A stretch of DNA of 64,000 nt, taken from positions 26,228,363 to 26,292,362 of the forward strand of contig CM055195.1 in NCBI GenBank assembly GCA_029224185.1, given 5' to 3'. Position numbers and translations under genes: made by a program. Shown here one piece after another: positions 25,611 to 38,583 of the stretch. Source of the DNA: Karalla daura (lineage: Eukaryota; Chordata; Actinopteri; Chaetodontiformes; Leiognathidae). The notes below the pieces were generated by a model. That model saw only the letters and a list, made by a program, of their open reading frames with translations. It searched no databases and was not told the origin of the DNA. The first letter of the stretch is position 1; every line of letters begins with the position of its first letter.

Positions 25611-28600
25611 TACGGTGTGACAGCTAGCTCATGTACCAGATTGGTGAAAGTGTTGTCTCCAAATGTTTATCACTTGGCCAATTTGGCTTTTTCCCATAAG
25701 AATGACTGGGAAAAACAGAACTCCACAAACAAACATTCGCAACGTTGCCATACTTTGACTTTGAAACTTCATTTTCATTCAAAAAAATTGAAGAATCTTG
25801 TGGTGTGTTTGTGTAGCGAGTTGCACGCTGATAGGTTGTATGGTTTTTCAGCAGCACCTCTTCTCGACGACCATGTGCTCAGGTACCTGCTCCATTGTCT
25901 CCTCTGCTGACATAGAAATACAAAGTAATGAGGCGTCCAGCTTCAATGCACCCCAGCAGATGGCACAGGCCCTGGGAGACTCCCAGAGTTTGAAAGGGCC
26001 CCCTCAGCATTGGGCATGTCCAATCTCTTCTTAGCACCGGGCCGACATGCGGGATCGCTTAAAAATCAGCTCTCGTTTCGCTCTTTTCACGCTGCTCCCA
26101 GCCACACCCTAAGCAGCAGACAAATTCTTTTTTCCAGTTTTGTAGGAACATTGGTGCTCTCTCATGCGGGGCAGGCCATCAACCCGTGCGCCTTGTGAAA
26201 TTCATACGACGAGCCTCATCGTAGGCCCAGTGCAGCCTTTTCCCTCCATAAGCCCCCTTTCATTTTCCCACCGCTGCCATCAATGTTAAACGTTACACGA
26301 CTCCTCGCGACTGTGGCCACAGTTTTCATAGTACACACACCAAATCGTGTCAGGGCGTTCTGGAGACTCTCCCCTACGGCTTGAAAGTTAGCTCATGTTC
26401 CAGATTGGTGAAAGCATGTCTCCATAGAGCCAAATGTTTATCACTTGGCCAATTTGGCTTTTTCCCATAAGAATGAATGGGAAAAACAGAACTCCACAAA
26501 CAAACATTCGCAACATTGCCATACTTTGACTTTGAAACTACATTTTCATTTCAATAATTGAAGAAGCTTGTGGTGTGTTTGTGTTGCGAGTTGAACGCTG
26601 ATAGGTTGTATGGTATTTCAGCAGCACCTCTTCTCGACGACCATGTGCTCAGGAACCTACTCCACTGTCTCCTCTGCTGACATGGTAATACAAAGTGATG
26701 AGGTGTCCAGCTTCAATGCACCCCAGCAGATGGCACAGGCCCTGGGAGACTCCCAGAGTTTGAAAGGGCCCCCTCAGAATTGGGCATGTCCAATCTCTTC
26801 TTAGCACCGGGCCGACATGCGGGATCGCTTAAAAATCAGCTCTCGTTTCGCTCTTTTCACGTTGCTCCCAGCCAAACCCTAAGCAGCAGACAAATTCTTT
26901 AATCCAATTTTGTAGGAACATTGGTGCTCTCTCATGCGGGGCAGGCCATAAACCCGTGCGCCCTGTGAAATTTAAACGACGAGCCTTATCGTAGGCCCAG
27001 TGCAGCCTTTTCCCTCCATAGGCCCCCTTTCATTTTCCACTGCTGCCATCAATGTTAAACGTTACACTTCTCCTCGCGACTGTGGCCACAGTTTTCATAG
27101 TACACACACCAAATCGTGTCAGGGCGTTCTGGAGACTCTCCCCTACGGCTTGACAGTTAGCTCATGTTCCAGATTGGTGAAAGTGTTGTCTCCAAATGTT
27201 TATCACTTGGCCAATTTGGCTTTTTCCCATAAGAATGAATGGGAAAAACAGAACTCCACAAACAAACATTCGCAACGTTGCCATACTTTGTCTTTGAAAC
27301 TTCATTTTCATTTCAACAATTGAAGAATCTTGTGGTGTGTTTGTGTAGCGAGTTGCACGCTGATAGGTTGTATGGTTTTTCAGCAGCACCTCTTCTCGAC
27401 GACCATGTGCTCAGGTACCTGCTCCATTGTCTCCTCTGCTGACATGTAATACAAAGTGATGAGGCGTCCAGCTTCAAAGCACCCCAGCAGATGGCACAGG
27501 CCCTGGGAGACTCCCAGAGTTTGAAAGGGCCCCCTCAGCATTGGGCATGTCCAATCTCTTCTTAGCACCGGGCCGACATGCGGGATCGCTTAAAAATCAG
27601 CTCTCGTTTCGCTCTTTTCACGCTGCTCCCAGCCACACCCTAAGCAGCAGACAAATTCTTTTTTCCAGTTTTGTAGGAACATTGGTGCTCTCTCATGCGG
27701 GGCAGGCCATAAACCCGTGCGCCCTGTGAAATTTAAACAACGAGCATCATCATAGGCCCAGTGCAGCCTTTTCCCTCCAAAGGCCCCCTTTCACTTTCCC
27801 ACCGCTGCCATCAATGTTAAACGTTACACTTCTCCTCGCGACTGTGGCCACAGTTTTCATAGTACACACACCAAATCGTGTCAGGGCGTTCTGGAGACTC
27901 TCCCCTACGGCTTGAAAGTTAGCTCATGTTCCAGATTGGTGAAAGCATGTCTCCATAGAGCCAAATGTTTATCACTTGGCCAATTTGGCTTTTTCCCATA
28001 AGAATGAATGGGAAAAACAGAACTCCACAAACAAACATTCGCAACATTGCCATACTTTGACTTTGAAACTTCATTTTCATTTCAAAAATTGAGGAATCTT
28101 GTGGTGTGTTTGTGTAGCGAGTTGCACGCTGATAGGTTGTATGGTTTTTCAGCAGCACCTCTTCTCGACGACCATGTGCTCAGGTACCTGCTCCATTGTC
28201 TCCTCTGCTGACATGTAATACAAAGTGATGAGGCGTCCAGCTTCAAAGCACCCCAGCAGATGGCACAGGCCCTGGGAGACTCCCAGAGTTTGAAAGGGCC
28301 CCCTCAGCATTGGGCATGTCCAATCTCTTCTTAGCACCGGGCCGACATGCGGGATCGCTTAAAAATCAGCTCTCGTTTCGCTCTTTTCACGCTGCTCCCA
28401 GCCACACCCTAAGCAGCAGACAAATTCTTTTTTCCAGTTTTGTAGGAACATTGGTGCTCTCTCATGCGGGGCAGGCCATAAACCCGTGCGCCCTGTGAAA
28501 TTTAAACAACGAGCATCATCATAGGCCCAGTGCAGCCTTTTCCCTCCAAAGGCCCCCTTTCACTTTCCCACCGCTGCCATCAATGTTAAACGTTACACTT

Positions 28601-31600
28601 CTCCTCGCGACTGTGGCCACAGTTTTCATAGTACACACACCAAATCGTGTCAGGGCGTTCTGGAGACTCTCCCCTACGGCTTGAAAGTTAGCTCATGTTC
28701 CAGATTGGTGAAAGCATGTCTCCATAGAGCCAAATGTTTATCACTTGGCCAATTTGGCTTTTTCCCATAAGAATGAATGGGAAAAACAGAACTCCACAAA
28801 CAAACATTCGCAACATTGCCATACTTTGACTTTGAAACTACATTTTCATTTCAATAATTGAAGAAGCTTGTGGTGTGTTTGTGTTGCGAGTTGCACGCTG
28901 ATAGGTTGTATGGTATTTCAGCAGCACCTCTTCTCGACGACCATGTGCTCAGGAACCTACTCCACTGTCTCCTCTGCTGACATGGTAATACAAAGTGATG
29001 AGGTGTCCAGCTTCAATGCACCCCAGCAGATGGCACAGGCCCTGGGAGACTCCCAGAGTTTGAAAGGGCCCCCTCAGCATTGGGCATGTCCAATCTCTTC
29101 TTAGCACCGGGCCGACATGCGGGATCGCTTAAAAATCAGCTCTCGTTTCGCTCTTTTCACGTTGCTCCCAGCCAAACCCTAAGCAGCAGACAAATTCTTT
29201 AATCCAATTTTGTAGGAACATTGGTGCTCTCTCATGCGGGGCAGGCCATAAACCCGTGCGCCCTGTGAAATTTAAACGACGAGCCTTATCGTAGGCCCAG
29301 TGCAGCCTTTTCCCTCCATAGGCCCCCTTTCATTTTCCACTGCTGCCATCAATGTTAAACGTTACACTTCTCCTCGCGACTGTGGCCACAGTTTTCATAG
29401 TACACACACCAAATCGTGTCAGGGCGTTCTGGAGACTCTCCCCTACGGCTTGACAGTTAGCTCATGTTCCAGATTGGTGAAAGTGTTGTCTCCAAATGTT
29501 TATCACTTGGCCAATTTGGCTTTTTCCCATAAGAATGAATGGGAAAAACAGAACTCCACAAACAAACATTCGCAACGTTGCCATACTTTGTCTTTGAAAC
29601 TTCATTTTCATTTCAACAATTGAAGAATCTTGTGGTGTGTTTGTGTAGCGAGTTGCACGCTGATAGGTTGTATGGTTTTTCAGCAGCACCTCTTCTCGAC
29701 GACCATGTGCTCAGGTACCTGCTCCATTGTCTCCTCTGCTGACATGTAATACAAAGTGATGAGGCGTCCAGCTTCAAAGCACCCCAGCAGATGGCACAGG
29801 CCCTGGGAGACTCCCAGAGTTTGAAAGGGCCCCCTCAGCATTGGGCATGTCCAATCTCTTCTTAGCACCGGGCCGACATGCGGGATCGCTTAAAAATCAG
29901 CTCTCGTTTCGCTCTTTTCACGCTGCTCCCAGCCACACCCTAAGCAGCAGACAAATTCTTTTTTCCAGTTTTGTAGGAACATTGGTGCTCTCTCATGCGG
30001 GGCAGGCCATAAACCCGTGCGCCCTGTGAAATTTAAACAACGAGCATCATCATAGGCCCAGTGCAGCCTTTTCCCTCCAAAGGCCCCCTTTCACTTTCCC
30101 ACCGCTGCCATCAATGTTAAACGTTACACTTCTCCTCGCGACTGTGGCCACAGTTTTCATAGTACACACACCAAATCGTGTCAGGGCGTTCTGGAGACTC
30201 TCCCCTACGGCTTGAAAGTTAGCTCATGTTCCAGATTGGTGAAAGCATGTCTCCATAGAGCCAAATGTTTATCACTTGGCCAATTTGGCTTTTTCCCATA
30301 AGAATGAATGGGAAAAACAGAACTCCACAAACAAACATTCGCAACATTGCCATACTTTGACTTTGAAACTACATTTTCATTTCAATAATTGAAGAAGCTT
30401 GTGGTGTGTTTGTGTTGCGAGTTGCACGCTGATAGGTTGTATGGTATTTCAGCAGCACCTCTTCTCGACGACCATGTGCTCAGGAACCTACTCCACTGTC
30501 TCCTCTGCTGACATGGTAATACAAAGTGATGAGGCGTCCAGCTTCAATGCACCCCAGCAGATGGCACAGGCCCTGGGAGACTCCCAGAGTTTGAAAGGGC
30601 CCCCTCAGAATTGGGCATGTCCAATCTCTTCTTAGCACCGGGCCGACATGCGGGATCGCTTAAAAATCAGCTCTCGTTTCGCTCTTTTCACGTTGCTCCC
30701 AGCCAAACCCTAAGCAGCAGACAAATTCTTTAATCCAATTTTGTAGGAACATTGGTGCTCTCTCATGCGGGGCAGGCCATGAACCCGTGCGCCCTGTGAA
30801 ATTTAAACGACGAGCCTTATCGTAGGCCCAGTGCAGCCTTTTCCCTCCATAGGCCCCCTTTCATTTTCCACCGCTGCCATCAATGTTAAACGTTACACTT
30901 CTCCTCGCGACTGTGGCCACAGTTTTCATAGTACACACACCAAATCGTGTCAGGGCGTTCTGGAGACTCTCCCCTACGGCTTGACAGTTAGCTCATGTTC
31001 CAGATTGGTGAAAGTGTTGTCTCCAAATGTTTATCACTTGGCCAATTTGGCTTTTTCCCATAAGAATGAATGGGAAAAACAGAACTCCACAAACAAACAT
31101 TCGCAACGTTGCCATACTTTGTCTTTGAAACTTCATTTTCATTTCAACAATTGAAGAATCTTGTGGTGTGTTTGTGTAGCGAGTTGCACGCTGATAGGTT
31201 GAATGGTTTTTCAGCAGCACCTCTTCTCGACGACCATGTGCTCAGGTACCTGCTCCATTGTCTCCTCTGCTGACATGGAAATACAAAGTAATGAGGCGTC
31301 CAGCTTCAATGCACCCCAGCAGATGGCACAGGCCCTGGGAGACTCCCAGAGTTTGAAAGGGCCCCCTCAGCATTGGGCATGTCCAATCTCTTCTTCGCAC
31401 CGGGCCGACATGCGGGATCGCTTAAAAATCAGCTCTCGTTTCGCTCTTTTCACGCTGCTCCCAGCCACACCCGAAGCAGCAGACAAATTCTTTTTTCCAG
31501 TTTTGTAGGAGCATTGGTGCTCTCTCATGCGGGGCAGGCCATCAACCCGTGCGCCCTGTGAAATTTAGACGACGAGCATCATCGTAGGCCCAGTGCAGCC

Positions 31601-34600
31601 TTTTCCCTCCATAGGCCCCCTTTCATTTTCCCACCGCTGCCATCAATGTTAAACGTTACACTTCTCCTCGTGACTGTGGCCACAGTTTTCATAGTACACA
31701 CACCAAATCGTGTCAGGGTGTTCTGGAGACTCTCCCCTACGGCTTGAAAGTTAGCTCATGTTCCAGATTGGTGAAAGCATGTCTCCATAGAGCCAAATGT
31801 TTATCACTTGGCCAATTTGGCTTTTTCCCATAAGAATGAATGGGAAAAACAGAACTCCACAAACAAACATTCGCAACATTGCCATACTTTGACTTTGAAA
31901 CTTCATTCTCATTTCAATAATTGAAGAAGCTTGTGGTGTGTTTGTGTAGCGAGTTGCACGCTGATAGGTTGTATGGTTTTTCAGCAGCACCTCTTCTCGA
32001 CGACCATGTGCTCAGGTACCTGCTCCATTGTCTCCTCTGCTGACATGGAAATACAAAGTAATGAGGCGTCCAGCTTCAATGCACCCCAGCAGATGGCACA
32101 GGCCCTGGGAGACTCCCAGAGTTTGAAAGGGCCCACTCAGCATTGGGCATGTCCAATCTCTTCTTAGCACCGGGCCGACATGCGGGATCGCTAAAAAATC
32201 AACTCTCGTTTCGCTCTTTTCACGCTGCTCCCAGCCACACCCTAAGCAGCAGACAAATTCTTTTTTCCAGTTTTGTAGGAACATTGGTGCTCTCTCATGC
32301 GGGGCAGGCCATTAACCCGTGCGCCCTGTGAAATTTAAACGACGAGCCTCATCGTAGGCCCAGTGCAGCTTTTTCTCTCCACAAGCCCCCATTCATTTTC
32401 CCACCGCTGCCATCAATGTTAAACGTTACACTTCTCCTCGCGACTGTGGCCACAGTTTTCATAGCACACACACCAAATCGTGTCTGGGCGTTCTGGAGAC
32501 TCTCCCCTACGGTGTGACAGCTAGCTCATGTTCCAGATTGGTGAAAGTGTTGTCTCCAAATGTTTATCACTTGGCCAATTTGGCTTTTTCCCATAAGAAT
32601 GAATGGGAAAAACAGAACTCCACAAACAAACATTCGCAACGTTGCCATACTTTGACTTTGAAACTTCATTTTCATTCAAAAAAATTGAAGAATCTTGTGG
32701 TGTGTTTGTGTAGCGAGTTGCACGCTGATAGGTTGTATGGTTTTTCAGCAGCACCTCTTCTCGACGACCATGTGCTCAGGTACCTGCTCCATTGTCTCCT
32801 CTGCTGACATAGAAATACAAAGTAATGAGGCGTCCAGCTTCAAAGCACCCCAGCAGATGGCACAGGCCCTGGGAGACTCCCAGAGTTTGAAAGGGCCCCC
32901 TCAGCATTGGGCATGTCCAATCTCTTCTTCGCTCCGGGCCGACATGCGGGATCGCTTAAAAATCAGCTCTCGTTTCGCTCTTTTCACGCTGCTCCCAGCC
33001 ACACCCTAAGCAGCAGACAAATTCTTTTTTCCAGTTTTGTAGGAACATTGGTGCTCTCTCATGCGGGGCAGGCCATCAACCCGTGCGCCCTGTGAAATTT
33101 AAACGACGAGCCTCATCGTAGGCCCAGTGCAGCCTTTTCCCTCCATAGGCCCCCTTTCATTTTCCCACCGCTGCCATCAATGTTAAACGTTACACTACTC
33201 CTCGTGACTGTGGCCACAGTTTTCATAGTACACACACCAAATCGTGTCAGGGCGTTCTGGAGACTCTCCCCTACGGCTTGAAAGTTAGCTCATGTTCTAG
33301 ATTGGTGAAAGCATGTCTCCATAGAGCCAAATGTTTATCACTTGGCCAATTTGGCTTTTTCCCATAAGAATGAATGGGAAAAACAGAACTCCACAAACAA
33401 ACATTCGCAGCGTTGCCATACTTTGACTTTGAAACTTCATTTTCATTTAAAAAATTGAAGAATCTTGTGGTGTGTTTGTGTAGCGAGTTGCACGCTGATA
33501 GGTTGTATGGTTTTTCAGCAGCACCTCTTCTCGACGACCATGTGCTCAGGTACCTGCTCCATTGTCTCCTCTGCTGACATGGTAATACAAAGTGATGAGG
33601 CGTCCAGCTTCAAAGCACCCCAGCAGATGGCACAGGCCCTGGGAGACTCCCAGAGTTTGAAGGGGCCCCCTCAGCATTGGGCATGTCCAATCTCTTCTTA
33701 GCACCGGGCCAACATGCGGGATCGCTTAAAAATCAGCTCTCGTTTCGCTCTTTTCACGCTGCTCCCAGCCACACCCTAAGCAGCAGACAAATTCTTTTTT
33801 CCAGTTTTGTAGGAACATTGGTGCTCTCTCATGCGGGGCAGGCCATTAACCCGTGCGCCCTGTGAAATTTAAACGACGAGCCTCATCGTAGGCCCAGTGC
33901 AGCCTTTTCCCTCCATAGGCCCCCTTTCATTTTCCCACCGCTGCCATCAATGTTAAACGTTACACTACTCCTCGCGACTGTGGCCACAGTTTTCATAGTA
34001 CACACACCAAATCGTGTCAGGGCGTTCTGGAGACTCTCCCCTACGGCTTGAAAGTTAGCTCATGTTCCAGATTGGTGAAAGCATGTCTCCAGAGAGCCAA
34101 ATGTTTGTCACTTGGCCAATTTGGCTTTTTCCCATAAGAATGAATGGGAAAAACAGAACTCCACAAACAAACATTCGCAACGTTGCCATACTTTGACTTT
34201 GAAACTTCATTTTCATTTAAAAATATTGAAGAATCTTGTGGTGTGTTTGTGTAGCGAGTTGCATGCTGATAGGTTGTATGGTTTTTCAGCAGCACCTCTT
34301 CTCGACGACCATGTGGTCAGGTACCTGCTCCATTGTCTCCTCTGCTGACATAGAAATACAAAGTAATGAGGCGTCCAGCTTCAATGCACCCCAGCAGATG
34401 GCAAAAGCCCTGGGAGACTCCCAGAGTTTGAAAGGGCCCCCTCAGCATTGGGCATGTCCAATCTCTTCTTAGCACCGGGCCGACATGCAGGATCGCTTAA
34501 AAATCAGCTCTCGTTTCGCTCTTTTCACGCTGCTCCCAGCCACACCCTAAGCAGCAGACAAATTCTTTTTTCCAGTTTTGTAGGAACATTGGTGCTCTCT

Positions 34601-34860
34601 CATGCGGGGCAGGCCATCAACCCGTGCGCCCTGTGAAATTTAAACGACGAGCCTCATCGTAGGCCCAGTGCAGCCTTTTCACTCCATAGGCCCCCTTTCA
34701 TTTTCCCACCGCTGCCATCAATGTTAAACGTTACACTACTCCTCGCGACTGTGGCCACAGTTTTCATAGTACACACACCAAATCGTGTCAGGGCGTTCTG
34801 GAGACTCTCCCCTACGGCTTGAAAGTTAGCTCATGTTCCAGATTGGTGAAAGCATGTCTC
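24850..34860 (+). repeat. Higher-order satellite region with alternating deletion subfamilies
   Basis: Next to ttccagattggtgaaag, monomers carry either a 2-bp deletion (gcatgtctccatagagcc) or an 8-bp deletion (tgttgtctccaaatg, lacking atagagcc). By eye the order from 24.88 kb is 2,8,2,8,2,2,8,2,8,2,8,2,2,2. This gives a composite dimer of about 1531 bp, as in the 28868/30399 offset. Confidence 0.65.
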
Positions 34861-35005
34861 CATAGAGCCAAATGTTTATCACTTGGCCAATTTGGCTTTT
34901 TCCCATAAGAATGAATGGGAAAAACAGAACTCCACAAACAAACATTCGCAACGTTGCCATACTTTGACTTTGAAACTTCATTTTCATTTCAAAAATTGAA
35001 GAATC

Positions 35006-35435
35006 TTGTGGTGTGTTTGTGTAGCGAGTTGCACGCTGATAGGTTGTATGGTTTTTCAGCAGCACCTCTTCTCGACGACCATGTGCTCAGGTACCTGCTC
35101 CAATGTCCAATGTCATAAGCCCCCATTCAACTTCCCACCACTGCCATCAATGTTAAACGTTACACTTCTCCTCGCGACTATGGCCATAGATTTCATAGTA
35201 CACACACCAAATCGCGTCATGGCGTTCTGGAGACTCTCCCCTACGGCGTGAAAGTGAGCTCGTATTCCAGATAGGTGAATGCTCAGTCTCCATAGAGCCA
35301 AATGTTTATCACTTGGCCAATTTGGCTTTTTCCCATAAGAATGAATGGGAAAAACAGAACTCCACCAACAAACATTCGCAACGTCGCCATACTTTGACTT
35401 TGAAACTTCATTTTCATTTCAAAAATTGAAGAATC
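35006..35435 (+). repeat. Truncated 430-bp satellite monomer, copy 1
   Basis: Landmark spacing here is 430 instead of 771, so 341 bp are missing. The junction near 35100-35116 reads caatgtccaatgtcataagc, joining the gctccaatgtc region to the cataagccccc region. The distal part is of the divergent B subfamily (ctatggccatag, gtattccagataggtg). The same junction is found near 54658. Confidence 0.8.
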
Positions 35436-36550
35436 TTATGGTGTATTTGTGTAGCGAGTTGCACGCTGATAGGTTGTATGGTTTTTCAGCAGCACCTCTT
35501 CTCGACGACCATGTGCTCAGGTACCTGCTCCATTGTCTCCTCTGCTGACATGGTAATACAAAGTGATGAGGCGTCCAGTTTCAATGCACCCCAGCAGATG
35601 GCACAAGCCCTGGGAGACTCCCAGAGTTTGAAAGGGCCCCCTCAGCATCGGGCATGTCCAATCTCTTCTTAGCACCGGGCCGACATGCGGGATCGCTTAA
35701 AAATCAGCTCTCGTTTCGCTCTTTTCACGCTGCTCCCAGCCACACCCAAAGCAGCAGAAAAATTCTTTTTTCCAGTTTTGTAGGAACATTGGTGCTCTCT
35801 CATGCGGGGCAGGCCATAAACCCGTGCGCCTTGTGAAATTTAAACGACGGGCCTCATCGTAGGCCCAGTGCAGCCTTTTCTCTCCATAAGCCCCCATTCA
35901 TTGTCCCACCACTGCCATCAATGTTAAACGTTAAACTACTCCTCGCGACTGTGGCCACAGTTCTCATAGCACACACACCAAATCATGTCAGGGCGTTCTG
36001 GAGACTCTCCCCTACGGCTTGACCGTTCGCTCATGTTCCAGATTGGTGAAAGCGTTGTCTCCATCGAGCCAAATGTTTATCACTTGGCCAATTTGGCTTT
36101 TTCCCATAAGAATGAATGGGAAAAACAGAACTCCACAAACAAACATTCGCAACGTTGCCACACTTTGACTTTGAAACTTCATTTTCATTTCAAAAATTGA
36201 AGAATCTTATGGTGTGTTTGTGTTGCGAGTTGCACACTGATAGGTTGTATGGTTTTTCAGCAGCACCTCTTCTCGACGATCATATGCTCAGGTACCTGCT
36301 CCATTGTCTCCTCTGCTGACATGGTCATACAAAGTGATGAGGCGTCCAGCTTCAATGCACCCCAGCAGATGGCAAAAGCCTTGGGAGACTCCCAGAGTTT
36401 GAACGGGCCCCCTCAGCATTGGGCATGTCCAATCTCTTCTTAGCACCGGGCCGACATGCGGGATCGCTTAAAAATCAGCTCTCGTTTCGCTCTTTTAACG
36501 CTGCTCCCAGCCACACCCTAAGCAGCAGACAAATTCTTTTTTCCAGTTTT

Positions 36551-36554
36551 GTAG
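36551..36554. repeat. ERV target-site duplication GTAG, left copy
   Basis: GTAG precedes the 5' LTR and is repeated at 48739-48742. Intact monomers read ttttgtaggaacattgg, so the pre-insertion site is recovered exactly. Four bases is the usual duplication for gammaretrovirus-type integrases. Confidence 0.9.
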
Positions 36555-36968
36555 TGTGAGATTTACATATACTTGATTATTAACCAGGGTTCTCATGGGA
36601 AGAAACTCAACTTTAACCTAAAGAGGGAGGAAGAAGTCTCCCCGTAAAGAGGGTTTCGTGACTTAAACAATGGACATGTAGCTATAAACTTAAGGTCATC
36701 AAGAGGACAAAGTTAGAAATTGACCAGAAAAGATACGATCAATCAGGGTGACAGCCCACCAGAAAATAAAACCAGTGAGGCGACAGGATGCAAGGCCAAT
36801 TCCAGTATACATTTACTGGCCTAGACCTTGAAGTAACCAGCTGAACCACGCAGGCTAAATTCCTGAGCCAAAAAAGGACACATAACACATGAGAATGATT
36901 ATAGGACTCTATGTAAATTAGAAACTTTATGTTAAGTAGTTATAGGGAGGAGCTAACATCTACTTTTG

Positions 36969-36974
36969 TATAAA
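36969..36974 (+). promoter_or_regulatory. TATA box in the 5' LTR
   Basis: TATAAA in ttttgtataaagtaag, about 99 bp upstream of the AATAAA signal, as expected for a compact R region. The 3' LTR keeps the same motif. Confidence 0.7.
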
Positions 36975-37067
36975 GTAAGATGCCGTCCATGGTTAAAACA
37001 GATTGCATTTGGTAGACAGAGCTCTCTCTCTCTCTTTGTCTCTGAATGTAATCTCCAAAGGCCTTTG

Positions 37068-37073
37068 AATAAA
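37068..37073 (+). promoter_or_regulatory. Polyadenylation signal AATAAA in the 5' LTR
   Basis: AATAAA in cctttgaataaagatcacc. It lies within the 27 bp absent from the 3' LTR. Confidence 0.7.
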
Positions 37074-37154
37074 GATCACCTATCCACTCATCCGACTTCT
37101 GACCCTTCTTCTGGATCGAACTACCCGGGTAGGTCAGGTTGGACCTCAACAATT

Positions 37155-37172
37155 TGGGGGCTCGTCCGGGAT
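37155..37172 (+). promoter_or_regulatory. Primer binding site for tRNA-Pro
   Basis: TGGGGGCTCGTCCGGGAT, three bases after the LTR end. It is the classic 18-nt tRNA-Pro primer site used by murine leukaemia virus-like gammaretroviruses. Confidence 0.93.
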
Positions 37173-38181
37173 TCAGAAGAAGGTTACAATTTGAATAAAA
37201 AGAGGTTGAAGACAATCCTCTGACAACGCCAGATTGATAAAGCCAGAGGTAAGCAGAAAATTCTTTTAACTTAGATTTTCTGCATATTTGATAAATTTGA
37301 AATGGCGTTGAAGGAAGGAGAGTTCAAACCTCTGTAAATTTGGATGAGATGGTGATCGACTGACAAAACCGTGAGTCAAGAACACGCTTGAGACCGTGAG
37401 TCATTAGGACAAGACCGTGAAAGCGGTGTGAGACAAGACCGTGAGTCAGAATTTTGGGAAAAAGGCAAGAAGGGGGTAAAAGTCCCTTGAGCCAGAGTGT
37501 AGGTTTGGAGACCTTGGCGTTATGATTCCTAGAAAGCATCGACAATAGAGATGATAGGATTGTTCGTCTAAAAAGCATGGAAACACTCGTCTTCGGCTAT
37601 TGGCACGCCCTACCGATCCCTGACGGGGGACGGAGTCTGTGGTAGACAGCTGGGTTAACAGACCCGGGAAGTGAGGACACCCGAATTGTATGGAAAAAAG
37701 GTTTTTAAGACCAAGAAAAAAAAAAGGAAAAAATATGGTAAGAGGTTTAAAAGAATAATTTTCGTTTTGAAAAGTTTTTACAGAAAAAGAGAGACGCACA
37801 TGGATCGAATCGGGTGAACGGACGAATCTGGTGAGATCAAGCACACACACACAGTACACGATCATTACATCTACATGCACACACACATGCATACACATAG
37901 CGGTGCATCATTTTCTTAAAATTTGTGCACTGAAACATATACACACACACAAACACCCTAGATAGTGGGTGGGAACTGATCTGGTGTCAGAGTGGTGAAC
38001 AAACAGCGGTGTCCAGCCAGAGTCGCAACACCCCTCGGGGCAAGCCACGGAAACCTCACGGTGTCAACACAAGTGGCCGACTCAGTTCACAAAGGCCAGG
38101 TTGTAACTGGCTGACCGCTGTCACACACTTGAGGTCAGTTGTAATACCAGCTGACTGGCCAGAGCAGATAAGGTGGAGGTA
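37173..38181 (+). other. ERV leader between primer site and gag
   Basis: About 1 kb without a convincing gene. Dinucleotide CA microsatellites lie at about 37842-37950, and a strong splice-donor match is near 37249. Frame 1 upstream of gag is closed by TGA at 38152-38154. The packaging signal would be expected here but cannot be located by eye. Confidence 0.7.
37246..37254 (+). promoter_or_regulatory. Candidate splice donor for subgenomic env RNA
   Basis: GAG|GTAAGC in gccagaggtaagcag, about 75 bp after the primer site, the usual place for a simple retrovirus. Inferred from the consensus. Confidence 0.5.
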
Positions 38182-38580
38182 ATGGAGCAGAAAGTAAACA
38201 GAGGGGGTTGGGACGATCAGCAGGGACCCTCCAGATGGGTTACTCTTAAAAAGCAGATTGAGAGTATGAAGATTGCAAAGGAAGCACAGACAAAAGAGAA
38301 GGATAGAGAAGATGTAGGATATGAAATAAGAAGGAAACTAGAAAAGTTGTTGAAGGAAAAGGAGAAAACAGGTGAAGAAAGAGAATCGCTAGGTAGAATT
38401 TTATGGGAAAAAGAATGTGAATATGAGAAAAAGAAAGAAAGAGCAGAAGAAGAGAGGAAAAAGGCAAGTTTTTTAAAGGTAGGTAAGTGGAAGGAGGAAG
38501 TGAAGGCAGCCGAAGCAAAGAGACTAGAGTGGGGGCAGGCAAGTAGTGCTCCATCTACACAGAGAAAAGATATTGGAGGG

Positions 38581-38583
38581 TGA
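38581..38583 (+). other. Premature in-frame TGA within gag
   Basis: The frame is open on both sides (38155-38580 and 38584-39621), so this is a point nonsense mutation and not a frameshift. Deamination of a CpG in CGA would account for it. Confidence 0.8.

Larger units (their letters stand above)
11267..36554 (+). repeat. 771-bp satellite array, block B
   Basis: About 32.8 monomer equivalents in the same orientation and phase as block A. Landmarks fall near 11935, 12706, 13477, 14248, 15019, 15790, then at about 771-bp steps to 36207, except where small deletions give 763- and 769-bp monomers (mainly 21-33 kb) and at the truncated monomer near 35.1 kb. Local tandem duplications of two- and three-monomer blocks are visible. 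The block ends in ttttgtag where the retrovirus begins. Confidence 0.95.
36555..37151 (+). repeat. ERV 5' LTR
   Basis: 597 bp, starting TGTGAGATTT and ending CCTCAACA. It carries TATAAA (36969-36974), a CT-rich run (37020-37044) and AATAAA (37068-37073), a plausible U3-R-U5 order. It matches 48169-48738 apart from six substitutions and 27 extra bases. Confidence 0.95.

Noticed and set aside
37446..37898. 150-codon minus-strand frame in the ERV leader
   Set aside because: Low-complexity (CA)n/(GT)n translation in the non-coding leader, with no family resemblance.
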